In this document: piece by piece, positions 19,257-28,857 of the stretch
Position numbering within the stretch: the stretch's first letter is position 1
Layout of the letters: each line of letters starts with the position of its first letter
From: Brevundimonas aveniformis DSM 17977
Lineage (GTDB): Bacteria; Pseudomonadota; Alphaproteobacteria; Caulobacterales; Caulobacteraceae
Length of the DNA stretch: 64,000 nucleotides
Direction of reading: 5' to 3'
NCBI RefSeq assembly: GCF_000428765.1
Contig: NZ_AUAO01000006.1
Coordinates: forward strand, 1 to 64,000
Translations under genes and position numbers: made by a program
Notes under the pieces: model-generated
Told to the model about the DNA's origin: nothing
What the model saw: the letters and a program-made list of their open reading frames with translations, nothing else
The model's database searches: none

Positions 19257-19736
19257 ATGACCTTCACCGTCACCTCCAACGACATCACCGACGGCGCGAC
19301 GCTCCCCGACGGCCAAGTCTATTCCAAAGGCAATCAGTCCCCGCACCTCAAGTGGTCCGGCGCGCCGGAGGGCACGAAGAGCTACGCCGTCACCTGTTTC
19401 GACCCGGACGCCCCGACCGGCTCGGGTTTCTGGCACTGGACCGTCGCCAACATCCCGACTGACGTCACCGAGTTGGCGACCGGTGCCTCGGGCAAGGCCA
19501 TGCCGCCCGGCTCGGTCGAAGGCCGCACCGACTTTAGCCCCTCCGTCTATGGCGGTGCCGCCCCGCCCGCCGGCCACGGACCGCATCGCTATATCTTCAC
19601 CGTCTATGCCGTCGACGTGCCGCACCTAGACCTGACGCCAGACTCCTCAGGGGCCTTCTTCGGCTTCAACCTGCATTTCCACGCCCTGGCCAAGGCCTCG
19701 ATCACCTGCACCTACGAGAACAAGGGCGGCGCCTAG
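19257..19736 (+). CDS. YbhB/YbcL-family (PEBP-like) protein
   Basis: The protein (159 aa) belongs to the bacterial phosphatidylethanolamine-binding/Raf-kinase-inhibitor fold. SPHLKWSGAPEGTKSYAVTCFDPDAP, then HWTVANIP, and later GPHRYIFTVYAVDV carry the ligand-pocket Asp-Pro and His-Arg motifs. No signal peptide is seen. CAGGAGCCGCCCT precedes the ATG. The physiological ligand of the bacterial members is not known. It lies between the GNAT and HD-domain genes on the same strand. Confidence 0.92.
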   Translation: MTFTVTSNDITDGATLPDGQVYSKGNQSPHLKWSGAPEGTKSYAVTCFDPDAPTGSGFWHWTVANIPTDVTELATGASGKAMPPGSVEGRTDFSPSVYGGAAPPAGHGPHRYIFTVYAVDVPHLDLTPDSSGAFFGFNLHFHALAKASITCTYENKGGA

Positions 19737-19737
19737 C

Positions 19738-20433
19738 ATGGTCCGCATCGCCGCGATCGCGTCGCTGATAGGCCTTGGCAGCATTGGACCCGCGTGGGCG
19801 CAGGACCCGCCACCGAGCGAGCAGCCGGTCGTCATTGCAGACCTCAGGATAGAGCCCTGGCACGGGGCTGTCTTTGAACAAGCGTCCAGATTCCAGCATC
19901 CGAGCTGGGGAGAGCGCCACGCACAGCGCAACCTGCGCACCGCCATGGCCATCGCCCAGGCCGAAGGGTTGACCGTCGACTATGACGTCCTGACCGCCGC
20001 CGCCTATCTGCACGACTGGGGAGGCCTGGAGCCGTATGAGGTCGAGGGCGTGCCCCATCAAATCCGCTCTGTCGAACTGGCCGAGCCTTTCCTGCGCGAG
20101 GCCGGCTTTCCGATGGAAAAATGGCCCGCCGTGCGCGACGCCATCCTCGGCCACGTCCCCAGCGGTCAACCGACGACGCCCGAGGGCATCGTCCTGCACG
20201 ACGCCGACCTGCTCGACTTCATGGGGGCCGAAGGCATCGCCCGCTTCCTCGCCGCCCCGTCCGACGAGCCGACGGTGGATCAGGGCCTGTCCTACATCGA
20301 AGATTTCGGCCTGACGCTCGGCGACCGCCTCATCACCAACGAAGCCCGCCGCCTCGCTGAACCGCGCTTGACGTATATGAGCGGCTTCCTCGAGCAACTC
20401 GGCAGCGAGCTGCCGCCCGGCACACAGCCCTGA
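19738..20433 (+). CDS. Predicted exported HD-domain phosphohydrolase
   Basis: The protein (231 aa) starts one base after the PEBP stop. A likely signal peptide covers residues 1-21 (IAAIASLIGLGSIGPAWA-Q). The mature part has HD superfamily metal motifs: a histidine in SWGERHAQRN, YLHDWGG with the HD pair, and HDADLLDFMG. Related proteins hydrolyse phosphate esters or nucleotides and are usually cytoplasmic, so a secretion signal is unexpected. The substrate is unknown. Confidence 0.8.
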   Translation: MVRIAAIASLIGLGSIGPAWAQDPPPSEQPVVIADLRIEPWHGAVFEQASRFQHPSWGERHAQRNLRTAMAIAQAEGLTVDYDVLTAAAYLHDWGGLEPYEVEGVPHQIRSVELAEPFLREAGFPMEKWPAVRDAILGHVPSGQPTTPEGIVLHDADLLDFMGAEGIARFLAAPSDEPTVDQGLSYIEDFGLTLGDRLITNEARRLAEPRLTYMSGFLEQLGSELPPGTQP

Positions 20434-20466
20434 CACGCGCTCTGAATCCTGCTAGAGGCCCGCGCC

Positions 20467-21129
20467 ATGAGCGCAGCCGTCATTGTTTTCCCCGGATCCA
20501 ACTGTGATCGCGACTGCAAGGTCGCGGTGGAACGCTCGACGGGTCAGCCCGTCTCGATGGTCTGGCATCAGGAGACAGAGCTACCCAAAGGCCTCGACCT
20601 CATCGTCCTGCCCGGCGGGTTTTCCTATGGCGACTATCTGCGTTGCGGGGCCATGGCGGTGCAGTCGCCGGTGATGCAGGCGGTCAAGCAGGCCGCCGAA
20701 GACGGCGTCACCGTGGTCGGCATCTGCAACGGCTTCCAGATCCTGTGCGAGGCCGGAATGCTGCCCGGTGCCCTGCTCAGGAACGCCGGCCTGAAATACG
20801 TCTGCAAGCCCATCGCCCTGTCGATCGCCAACGGCCAGACCCGCTTCACCGCCGGCTATCAGGGCCAGCGCGAGGTGGTGATGACCCAGGGCAACGGCGA
20901 CGGAAACTACTTCGCGGACGCCGACACCCTGGCCCGCCTCGAAGGCGAGGGCCAGGTCGTCTTCCGCTATGTCGAAAATCCCAACGGCTCGGTCGCCGAC
21001 ATCGCCGGCATCCAGAACGCGCGCGGCAATGTGCTGGGCATGATGCCCCACCCGGATCGCGCCTTCGAGGCCGAACTGGGCTCAGCGGACGGCGCGATCC
21101 TGTTCCAGTCGATCTACGCCGCCGCGTAA
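20467..21129 (+). CDS. purQ: Phosphoribosylformylglycinamidine synthase subunit PurQ
   Basis: PurQ (220 aa) is the glutaminase subunit that supplies ammonia to PurL for the conversion of FGAR to FGAM. The class I amidotransferase nucleophile is Cys87 in [20 protein letters not shown] is upstream, and the His-Glu pair lies in [10 protein letters not shown] near the end. The length is typical for the stand-alone subunit. It stands between the HD-domain gene and a small minus-strand gene, on the same strand as purS and purL. Confidence 0.97.
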   Translation: MSAAVIVFPGSNCDRDCKVAVERSTGQPVSMVWHQETELPKGLDLIVLPGGFSYGDYLRCGAMAVQSPVMQAVKQAAEDGVTVVGICNGFQILCEAGMLPGALLRNAGLKYVCKPIALSIANGQTRFTAGYQGQREVVMTQGNGDGNYFADADTLARLEGEGQVVFRYVENPNGSVADIAGIQNARGNVLGMMPHPDRAFEAELGSADGAILFQSIYAAA

Positions 21130-21135
21130 GCCAGA

Positions 21136-21366
21136 CTATTTCTTGATCTGAGCGCGGCCTGCGCCGTCTGCCGGAACGTCCGAATACTTCGGCTCGACCT
21201 TGTCGCTGTCCTGTTCAAGGGTACCGTCCGCGCCGGATTCGTGGATCGACGCCAGCTCCCGCGCCCCAATTCCCAGGCCCTGCTCCAACGCCTGATTGGT
21301 TTCGACTTCTTCATCGAAATCCTCATCAGGACCAAAGGGACGCGGACCGGTGTTGGATTCTGACAT
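21136..21366 (-). CDS. Small acidic hypothetical protein
   Basis: A 76-residue protein that I do not recognise. It is rich in Asp and Glu in its first half (PDEDFDEEVE) and lacks membrane or signal segments. It ends with a short basic tail (RAQIKK). An ATG at 21366 is preceded by GAAGGG at suitable distance. It is antisense to the purQ-purL direction and sits alone between purQ and the next membrane protein gene. Coding bias looks normal for the region, but the evidence is mostly the open frame. Confidence 0.5.
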   Translation of the reverse strand: MSESNTGPRPFGPDEDFDEEVETNQALEQGLGIGARELASIHESGADGTLEQDSDKVEPKYSDVPADGAGRAQIKK

Positions 21367-21498
21367 CTGTGAGCCCTTCGTTCAGTGTGTCGCCAACCAG
21401 TTTGACTCGAGGATCGCCCGAATGGAACCCATTGGCCGCATGACGGTTCCTTGATCGCCCATCAAGACGGGCTTGATCACAACCCGAAAAGCCTTGCG

Positions 21499-22338
21499 AT
21501 GAACATTGAGTCCTCCGAAACGTCCGCCCCATCTCAGACTTTGGCCACCTCCTCGACTTCGTCGGAATCCGGCGGCGTTGCGGTACCCGCCTATCGTCTG
21601 CGCCGCATTCTGATCCTCATCGCCGCCTTCGCCGCGCCCTTGATCGGCTACGGTCAGATGGCGATGGGCGTGGGCATGACGCCCCAGGAGTTTTCCGCCC
21701 AGGGCGACGAAACCCTGCGTGTCGCGCCCTTCGCCTTCACGATCTGGGCGGTGATCTACACATGGCTGTTCGCCTACGCCGTCTATCAGGCCCTGCCGGC
21801 CACCACTGAGAATGAGAGCTTGCGTCGGCTCGGCTGGCCGTCCTTCTACGCCCTGGCCGGGATCGGGGCCTGGGTCGTCGCCTCGGCGGCAGACTGGGAA
21901 TGGGCGACCGTCATCATCATCTTCGCCTCGCTGTTCGCCCTGCTGATCCCGCTGGTTCAGAACGCCAAGCTGTTCTGGTCGGACTCGATCCGCCGGCGCG
22001 CCCTCATCGCCTGGCCGCTGGCGCTGCTGGCAGGCTGGCTGACAGTGGCGTCATTGGTCAATCTTCTCACGGTCCTGACCAGCCAGGACCTGATATCCCC
22101 CGGCACCGGACCGCTCTGGGCGCTGGGCGCTGTCGCGCTCGCAGCCTTGGCCGCCCTGTTCGTGACGGCCCGCACGCGGCTGTGGACCTATCCGGTCCCG
22201 ATCGCCTGGGGCCTGATCGGCGTCTTCTTCGCCGGTCGGGCGGACGGCAATGACCTCGTCGCCTTCGCCGCCCTCGGGGCCGCCGCCGTCATTGTTGTCG
22301 GCGTGACCCTGATCTTCGCGCGCAAGGATCGCGGCTAG
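21499..22338 (+). CDS. Multi-pass membrane protein, possibly TspO-related
   Basis: The protein (279 aa) has a Ser/Thr-rich N-terminal tail of about 30 residues and then seven or so hydrophobic segments. The first segments, with FAFTIWAVIYTWLFAYAVYQALP, resemble the tryptophan-rich TspO-like pattern F-x-x-I-W-x-x-I-Y, but the protein is longer than TspO (about 160 aa), so the family is uncertain. The ATG at 21499 is chosen over a TTG at 21451. It precedes purL by 43 bases and could share its transcript. Confidence 0.72.
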   Translation: MNIESSETSAPSQTLATSSTSSESGGVAVPAYRLRRILILIAAFAAPLIGYGQMAMGVGMTPQEFSAQGDETLRVAPFAFTIWAVIYTWLFAYAVYQALPATTENESLRRLGWPSFYALAGIGAWVVASAADWEWATVIIIFASLFALLIPLVQNAKLFWSDSIRRRALIAWPLALLAGWLTVASLVNLLTVLTSQDLISPGTGPLWALGAVALAALAALFVTARTRLWTYPVPIAWGLIGVFFAGRADGNDLVAFAALGAAAVIVVGVTLIFARKDRG

Positions 22339-22381
22339 CCCCGCTTACCTTCCCGCCCGAGTCCGGCTATGACGCCCGGCC

Positions 22382-24582
<2,201 letters not shown>

Positions 24583-24586
<4 letters not shown>

Positions 24587-24981
24587 CCCGCGTGCTGATC
24601 CTGGCGACCGTCGGAACTATGGCCCTGACGGCCTGCGCCCCAGTCCGAGATCCGAACCTGGGATATGACGCCGACGGCATCCGCGTGTGCGACCTGACCG
24701 TCAGTTTCGGCAGCTATGCCATGGGCGTTGATCAGGAGTTGAAGTCTCGCATCCTGACCCTGGTGGCGCAGGAGCCAGGTTTGGACAACACCGAGGAGCG
24801 CCCCTGGGGGCGCGAAGGGGAATCGAACCTCTGCATCCATGCTCCTCGTCCCGGCCAGGCCGACCGCCTCTATGATCAGATCGCCGAGATGATCCCGACC
24901 TACAGCGAGCGAGCCCCCACCACGGTCACCCACCGCGATGGTCGCAGCGAGGCGTCGGTCATGCCACCGTGGCGTAACTGA
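24583..24981 (+). CDS. Small predicted lipoprotein
   Basis: The protein (132 aa) starts at an ATG that overlaps the purL stop by four bases. [18 protein letters not shown] is a type II signal sequence, with the lipobox LTAC placing the lipidated cysteine at residue 18. The mature protein shows no domain I recognise and has two further cysteines. An upstream in-frame start at 24553 lies inside purL and would hide the signal sequence. A second small lipoprotein gene follows two bases later. Confidence 0.72.
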
Positions 24982-24983
24982 CG

Positions 24984-25301
24984 ATGCGACGTGTCCTTCC
25001 CCTGGCCGTCATCGCACTCGCCCTCACCGCCTGTGAAGGTGGCGGTGATCCCGTCGAACAGGCGCTGCGGGAAGAGGCCGCCAACAATCACGCCGAGGCC
25101 GAGTTCGCCCGCCAGCAGCAGGCCGCCGAACGCGCGGCCCGCGCCGCTGAGCGCCAGACCGAGATCGACCGCCTCAACCGCGAGATCGCCGTCGCCGAAG
25201 TCGCCCTCGAAGCCGCCTCTGACTCCGACGTCCGCGCCACCGCCCAGGCCAGCCTCGACGAGAGCCGCCGGGCGCTGGCGGCGCTGGAAGGCGAGAATTG
25301 A
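24984..25301 (+). CDS. Small coiled-coil lipoprotein
   Basis: The protein (105 aa) has a lipoprotein signal (MRRVLPLAVIALALTAC, lipobox LTAC, Cys17). After a short glycine-rich linker it is almost all charged helix: alternating Glu, Arg, Gln and Ala from about residue 30 to the end, a likely coiled coil. The size and build recall short periplasmic helical lipoproteins such as Lpp, but the sequence is not clearly homologous and has no terminal lysine. It is the last gene before a 200-base gap and parC. Confidence 0.72.
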   Translation: MRRVLPLAVIALALTACEGGGDPVEQALREEAANNHAEAEFARQQQAAERAARAAERQTEIDRLNREIAVAEVALEAASDSDVRATAQASLDESRRALAALEGEN

Positions 25302-25351
25302 CTAACCCCTTTATCCCCGCTCTCCCGCCCCAGGCTACGATGAGTCGGTAG

Positions 25352-25378
25352 AAAATGGTGCACCCGATAGTGCACCAT
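25352..25378 (-). terminator. Possible terminator of parC
   Basis: On the minus strand the 9-base inverted repeat ATGGTGCAC/GTGCACCAT with a 6-base loop is followed by TTTTC. It is about 125 bases after the parC stop. The stem is less GC-rich than usual for this genome, and the GTGCAC core is shared with the neighbouring palindromes, so another role is possible. Confidence 0.4.
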
Positions 25379-25458
25379 CCATCAGAGGGAAATTATAAAT
25401 ATTTCCGCGAGTTAGAGGCATTAGTGCACTTAGTGCACTGTAAAATCACAGTGCACTA
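25355..25458. repeat. Cluster of five GTGCAC palindromes in a convergent intergenic gap
   Basis: The 200-base gap between the lipoprotein gene (plus) and parC (minus) holds five GTGCAC cores, at 25358, 25370, 25424, 25433 and 25451. They form a 9-6-9 inverted repeat (25355-25363 with 25370-25378), a tandem pair TAGTGCACT (25422-25430 and 25431-25439), and an 11-6-11 inverted repeat (25431-25441 with 25448-25458). Between them is an AT-rich patch with GGAAAT (25388-25393) and ATTTCC (25401-25406). The region has low GC for this genome. It could be two terminators, a protein-binding array, or a remnant mobile element. I see no protein gene here. Confidence 0.85.
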
Positions 25459-25464
25459 TTTCTG
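25431..25464 (+). terminator. Possible terminator of the lipoprotein gene
   Basis: On the plus strand the perfect 11-base inverted repeat TAGTGCACTGT/ACAGTGCACTA with a 6-base spacer is followed by TTTCT. It lies about 130 bases after the lipoprotein stop. The U-tract is weak and interrupted. A TGGCCC/GGGCCA hairpin (25463-25478) comes directly after it. Confidence 0.3.
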
Positions 25465-25501
25465 GCCCCGCCGGGCCAACTCTTTCCCGCTCGCGACCAG
25501 C

Positions 25502-27742
25502 CTAAACCCGCAACCGCTTCATGCCGCGAGGCGCGACCTTGCCGGCCTGGGCGCGTTTGCCCAGCCAGTCGCGCCAGTCCGGCCATTGCCGCGTACGCCC
25601 CCCCGTTTCCGGCCATGTCGGACCACTTTCAGCTGTGAATACAGCAAGATCAGCCATGCCTTTCTTGTCGGACGTCAACTTGACTCCCTTGCCGCGCGGC
25701 ATCTCCGGCAGCTCGTCCAGCGGGAAGACCAGCACCTTGCCGGCCTTGCCCAGCACCGCGACATGGTCGCCGTCCGCCGGGGTGCAGACCTTGGCCACGC
25801 CGTTCATCACCTGCTTGCCGGCCCGCCGGGCCGACAGGGCCTCGTCCTCCGGCAGGATGAAGCCGTAGCCGGCCTCGGACGCCATCACCAGTTTGCGGCC
25901 CGGCTGATGCGCCATCACGCCCACCAGCTCGGCTCCCTCCTCGATGTCGAGCATCAACCGTAAGGGTTCGCCGTGCCCGCGCCCGCTCGGTAGCTTGTCG
26001 CAGCCCAGCGTGAACGCCCGCCCGTCCGAGGCGAAGATCAACAGCTTGTCGGTCGTCTCGGCGGGGACCAGCCAGGCGAGCTTGTCCCCTTCCTTGAACT
26101 TCAGCTCTGACGGGTCCTCAACCTTGCCCTTGGCCGCGCGGATCCAGCCGCGCTCGGACAGGACCACGGTGATGGTCTCGCGCACGATGAAGGCCTCGAC
26201 CGGCGCGGCTGCCGCCGTCTCGCCCGCCTCACCGAAGCTGGAGCGCCCGGTCACGCCGCTGGGCCGTTCGGCCACGCCGCCGTCGCCGGCCGCCAGTTGC
26301 TTGCGCACGTCCTTCAGCCCGGCCCCGACCAGCTTCCACTGCTTTCGGTCGCTGTCGAGCAGGTCGGCGATCCCGGCCCGTTCTTCCAGCAGTTCGGCGT
26401 GCTCGGTCTTGAGGGTCATTTCCTCCAGCCGCGCCAAATTCCGAAGGCGCGTATCGAGAATGTAGTCTGCCTGCATCTCCGTCAGGCCGAAGCGTGCGAT
26501 CAACTCCGCCTTCGGATGCTCCGCCTCGCGCACGATGCGGATCACCTCATCCAGATTGAGGAAGGCGATCAGCAAACCAGCCAGCAGGTGCAGCCGCCGC
26601 TCGATCTTCTCCAGCCGGAAGCGCGCCCGCCGGACCAGCACCTCGCGCCGGTGGTCGAGGAAGGCCTGCAGACACGCCTTCAGCCCCATGACGCGGGGCG
26701 CGCCGACGGCGTCCAGCACGTTCATATTGACCGAGAACCGGTTCTCCAGCGACGACAGCCGGAACAGGCTTTCCATCAGGTGCTCCGGCTCGACCGAGCG
26801 GCTCTTGGGCTCCAGCACGATGCGGAGGTCCTCGGCAGATTCGTCCCTTACATCGGCCAGAAGCGGCGCCTTCTTGGCGTCGATCAGCCCGGCCAGATCC
26901 TCGATCAGCTTGCCCTTCTGGACCTGATACGGGATCTCGGTAACGACCACCTGCCACATCCCCCGGCCCAGATCCTCGACCGCATAGCGCGCCCGCACTC
27001 GGATCGAGCCGCGCCCCGTCTCATAGGCCTCCAGGATCGAGGCCGGCCTCTCGACGATGACGCCGCCGGTCGGAAAATCCGGCCCCGGCACAAAGGCCAT
27101 CAGGGCTTCGGTCGACACCTGCGGATCGTCCAGCATGGCCAGGCAGCCATCGATCAGCTCCATCGCATTGTGGGGCGGGATCGAGGTCGCCATCCCCACC
27201 GCGATGCCCGCCGCGCCATTGGCCAGCAGATTCGGGAAGCCCGCCGGCACGACCACCGGCTCCTCTTCCTCGCCGTCATAGGTCGGGCGGAAATCGACGA
27301 CATCCTCATCGATCCCGTCCATCAACAGGGCCGCCGCCGCCGTCAGCCGACACTCGGTGTAGCGCATGGCCGCCGGGTTATCCCCGTCGATGTTGCCGAA
27401 GTTCCCCTGCCCATCGACCAGCGGATATCGTTGGGCAAAATCCTGCGCCAGCCGCACCAGGGCGTCATAGATCGACTGGTCGCCGTGCGGGTGAAAGCTG
27501 CCCATCACCTCGCCGACCACCTTGGCGCACTTCTTGGACGCGCCTTCTGGGCTCAGCCGCATTCGGTGCATGGCGTAGAGCAGCCGCCGGTGAACCGGCT
27601 TCAGCCCATCACGCACATCCGGCAGCGCGCGGGATGAGATCGTCGACAGGGCATAGGCGAGGTACCGCCGCGACAACGCTTCCGAGAGCGGCTCGTCGAC
27701 AATGCGGCCACCGTCTTCGGGCGGAGGCGTCAGGAGAGTCAT
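25502..27742 (-). CDS. parC: DNA topoisomerase IV subunit A
   Basis: ParC (746 aa) cuts and rejoins DNA to separate daughter chromosomes. The catalytic tyrosine is Tyr128 in AMRYTECR. The start ALSRRYLAYALSTISSRALPDVRDGLKPVHRR and the C-terminal beta-propeller blades are standard for ParC rather than GyrA. The quinolone region reads HPHGDQSIYD (84-93), so the position of E. coli Ser80 is Gln89 and that of Glu84 is Asp93. recO lies 45 bases upstream on the same strand. Confidence 0.96.
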   Translation of the reverse strand: MTLLTPPPEDGGRIVDEPLSEALSRRYLAYALSTISSRALPDVRDGLKPVHRRLLYAMHRMRLSPEGASKKCAKVVGEVMGSFHPHGDQSIYDALVRLAQDFAQRYPLVDGQGNFGNIDGDNPAAMRYTECRLTAAAALLMDGIDEDVVDFRPTYDGEEEEPVVVPAGFPNLLANGAAGIAVGMATSIPPHNAMELIDGCLAMLDDPQVSTEALMAFVPGPDFPTGGVIVERPASILEAYETGRGSIRVRARYAVEDLGRGMWQVVVTEIPYQVQKGKLIEDLAGLIDAKKAPLLADVRDESAEDLRIVLEPKSRSVEPEHLMESLFRLSSLENRFSVNMNVLDAVGAPRVMGLKACLQAFLDHRREVLVRRARFRLEKIERRLHLLAGLLIAFLNLDEVIRIVREAEHPKAELIARFGLTEMQADYILDTRLRNLARLEEMTLKTEHAELLEERAGIADLLDSDRKQWKLVGAGLKDVRKQLAAGDGGVAERPSGVTGRSSFGEAGETAAAAPVEAFIVRETITVVLSERGWIRAAKGKVEDPSELKFKEGDKLAWLVPAETTDKLLIFASDGRAFTLGCDKLPSGRGHGEPLRLMLDIEEGAELVGVMAHQPGRKLVMASEAGYGFILPEDEALSARRAGKQVMNGVAKVCTPADGDHVAVLGKAGKVLVFPLDELPEMPRGKGVKLTSDKKGMADLAVFTAESGPTWPETGGRTRQWPDWRDWLGKRAQAGKVAPRGMKRLRV

Positions 27743-27787
27743 GGCACTGATCTAGCGGATTCTCGCCGGCCACGCATGGCCTGCGCC

Positions 27788-28519
27788 TCAAAGAAGCCCT
27801 GCTGTCTCCAGCTTTTCCACAAGCCGCTCCCGCGCTTCAGGCAAGGGCTTGTCCATCGGATGGAAAACATGCCGCTCCAGGAAGAAGCCGGTCAGGGCGA
27901 ACCCCTTGCCGATGTCCCCCGGCTCCAGCGGATTGCGGCTCGACACCAGGAAGGCCGGCAAGGCCAGCAGCCGGTCGGCATAGGGCAATCCAGCCTCCAG
28001 ACACACGGCATGGCCGGTCCGCGGACTGACCCAGACCAGGTTTGTCGTCGCCCCCGTGGCCGCACAGACCTTCAGGTCGAGGCCAAAGCCGAGGGCACCC
28101 AGCAGGCCCAGCTCGTAACGCACGAAAACCGCCGGCCAGACCTCACGATGGACTAAGGCCTCGGCCAGCGCCTCCAACGCCAGAAACGCCCCCGGATGCG
28201 GCTCTCGCTCATGCAGTGCCCCTTGCGCCACCGCCGCCGCCGCCGTCAGCCCCTGTAAGGCCAGCGGGTCGTCGAACAGGGCCGACGCCCCCTCGCCCAC
28301 CGGCTCCAGCCTGACCGATCCAAGGTGTTCCGTCGTGCGGGCTCGATAGTCCGCCAGCACCCGTGAGCCCGGCTGGAGGTGCGGCTTCATCTTGCGCGAC
28401 GCGCCGCCGGCCACATAGGCCAGGATGCGCCCATGATCGCGGGTCAGCAGGTCGACCAGCGCGCCTGTCTCGCCGTGCGACCGTGCGCCCAGAACGAAGG
28501 CGTCATCTTGAAATTCCAT
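27788..28519 (-). CDS. recO: DNA repair protein RecO
   Basis: RecO (243 aa) helps load RecA on SSB-coated single strands in the RecFOR pathway. The N-terminal OB-fold begins MEFQDDAFVLGARSHGETGALVDLLTRDHGR, with a KMKPHLQPG loop, and an alpha-helical domain follows; a zinc-binding cysteine cluster is not obvious, as in other alphaproteobacteria. It follows era through two small genes on the same strand, close to the era-recO order known elsewhere, and precedes parC. Confidence 0.93.
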   Translation of the reverse strand: MEFQDDAFVLGARSHGETGALVDLLTRDHGRILAYVAGGASRKMKPHLQPGSRVLADYRARTTEHLGSVRLEPVGEGASALFDDPLALQGLTAAAAVAQGALHEREPHPGAFLALEALAEALVHREVWPAVFVRYELGLLGALGFGLDLKVCAATGATTNLVWVSPRTGHAVCLEAGLPYADRLLALPAFLVSSRNPLEPGDIGKGFALTGFFLERHVFHPMDKPLPEARERLVEKLETAGLL

Positions 28520-28527
28520 GGCCCGTC

Positions 28528-28857
28528 CTACTGCGCGAAGGCACAGCCCGTCGAGGAGGCCACATAGCCATAGGTCGTCGGCTGCATGTTCGGTTCCACA
28601 TAGTCTCCCGAACAGCTGACGGACGCACCATCCGTCAGACGTACTACGATCTGCCCACCGCCCTCACAGGTCACCGGCACCCGCGCGCGCCAGACTCCGT
28701 CCCGGCGTTCCATCTCGTGAGACTGACCACACAGCGTCAGGCTGGCCGAAACCATGTCGGCGCTATGAGACAGAACGCGATATTCGACCTCCGGCGGTCC
28801 TCCCAGTTCACAGGCTGCCAGAGACACAGCCACAACCGCCAGCCACCCCAGCCTCAT
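28528..28857 (-). CDS. Small predicted lipoprotein
   Basis: The protein (109 aa) has a type II signal (LAVVAVSLAAC, lipobox LAAC, Cys16). The mature part is short with a CGQSHEMERRDGVWR segment and four more cysteines, which could form disulphides in the periplasm. I do not recognise a family. It overlaps the upstream NTF2-like gene by four bases (ATGA) and precedes recO by eight, so it may be part of the era-recO-parC transcript. Confidence 0.7.
   Translation of the reverse strand: MRLGWLAVVAVSLAACELGGPPEVEYRVLSHSADMVSASLTLCGQSHEMERRDGVWRARVPVTCEGGGQIVVRLTDGASVSCSGDYVEPNMQPTTYGYVASSTGCAFAQ

Noticed and set aside
25355..25458. CRISPR array
   Set aside because: The repeats are short, palindromic and unevenly spaced, with no spacers of constant length and no cas genes.
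25431..25458. Chromosome dimer resolution site (dif)
   Set aside because: The 11-6-11 spacing fits, but the arms are a perfect palindrome and do not resemble the conserved dif consensus; kept only as a hypothesis under the repeat finding.
25355..25963. An open frame on the plus strand starting inside the GTGCAC repeats
   Set aside because: Most of it is antisense to parC, and its beginning only reads through the palindromes. No ribosome site.
26297..27637. A 446-codon open frame on the plus strand opposite parC
   Set aside because: Antisense shadow of parC with Arg/Gln/His-rich composition and no recognisable domain.
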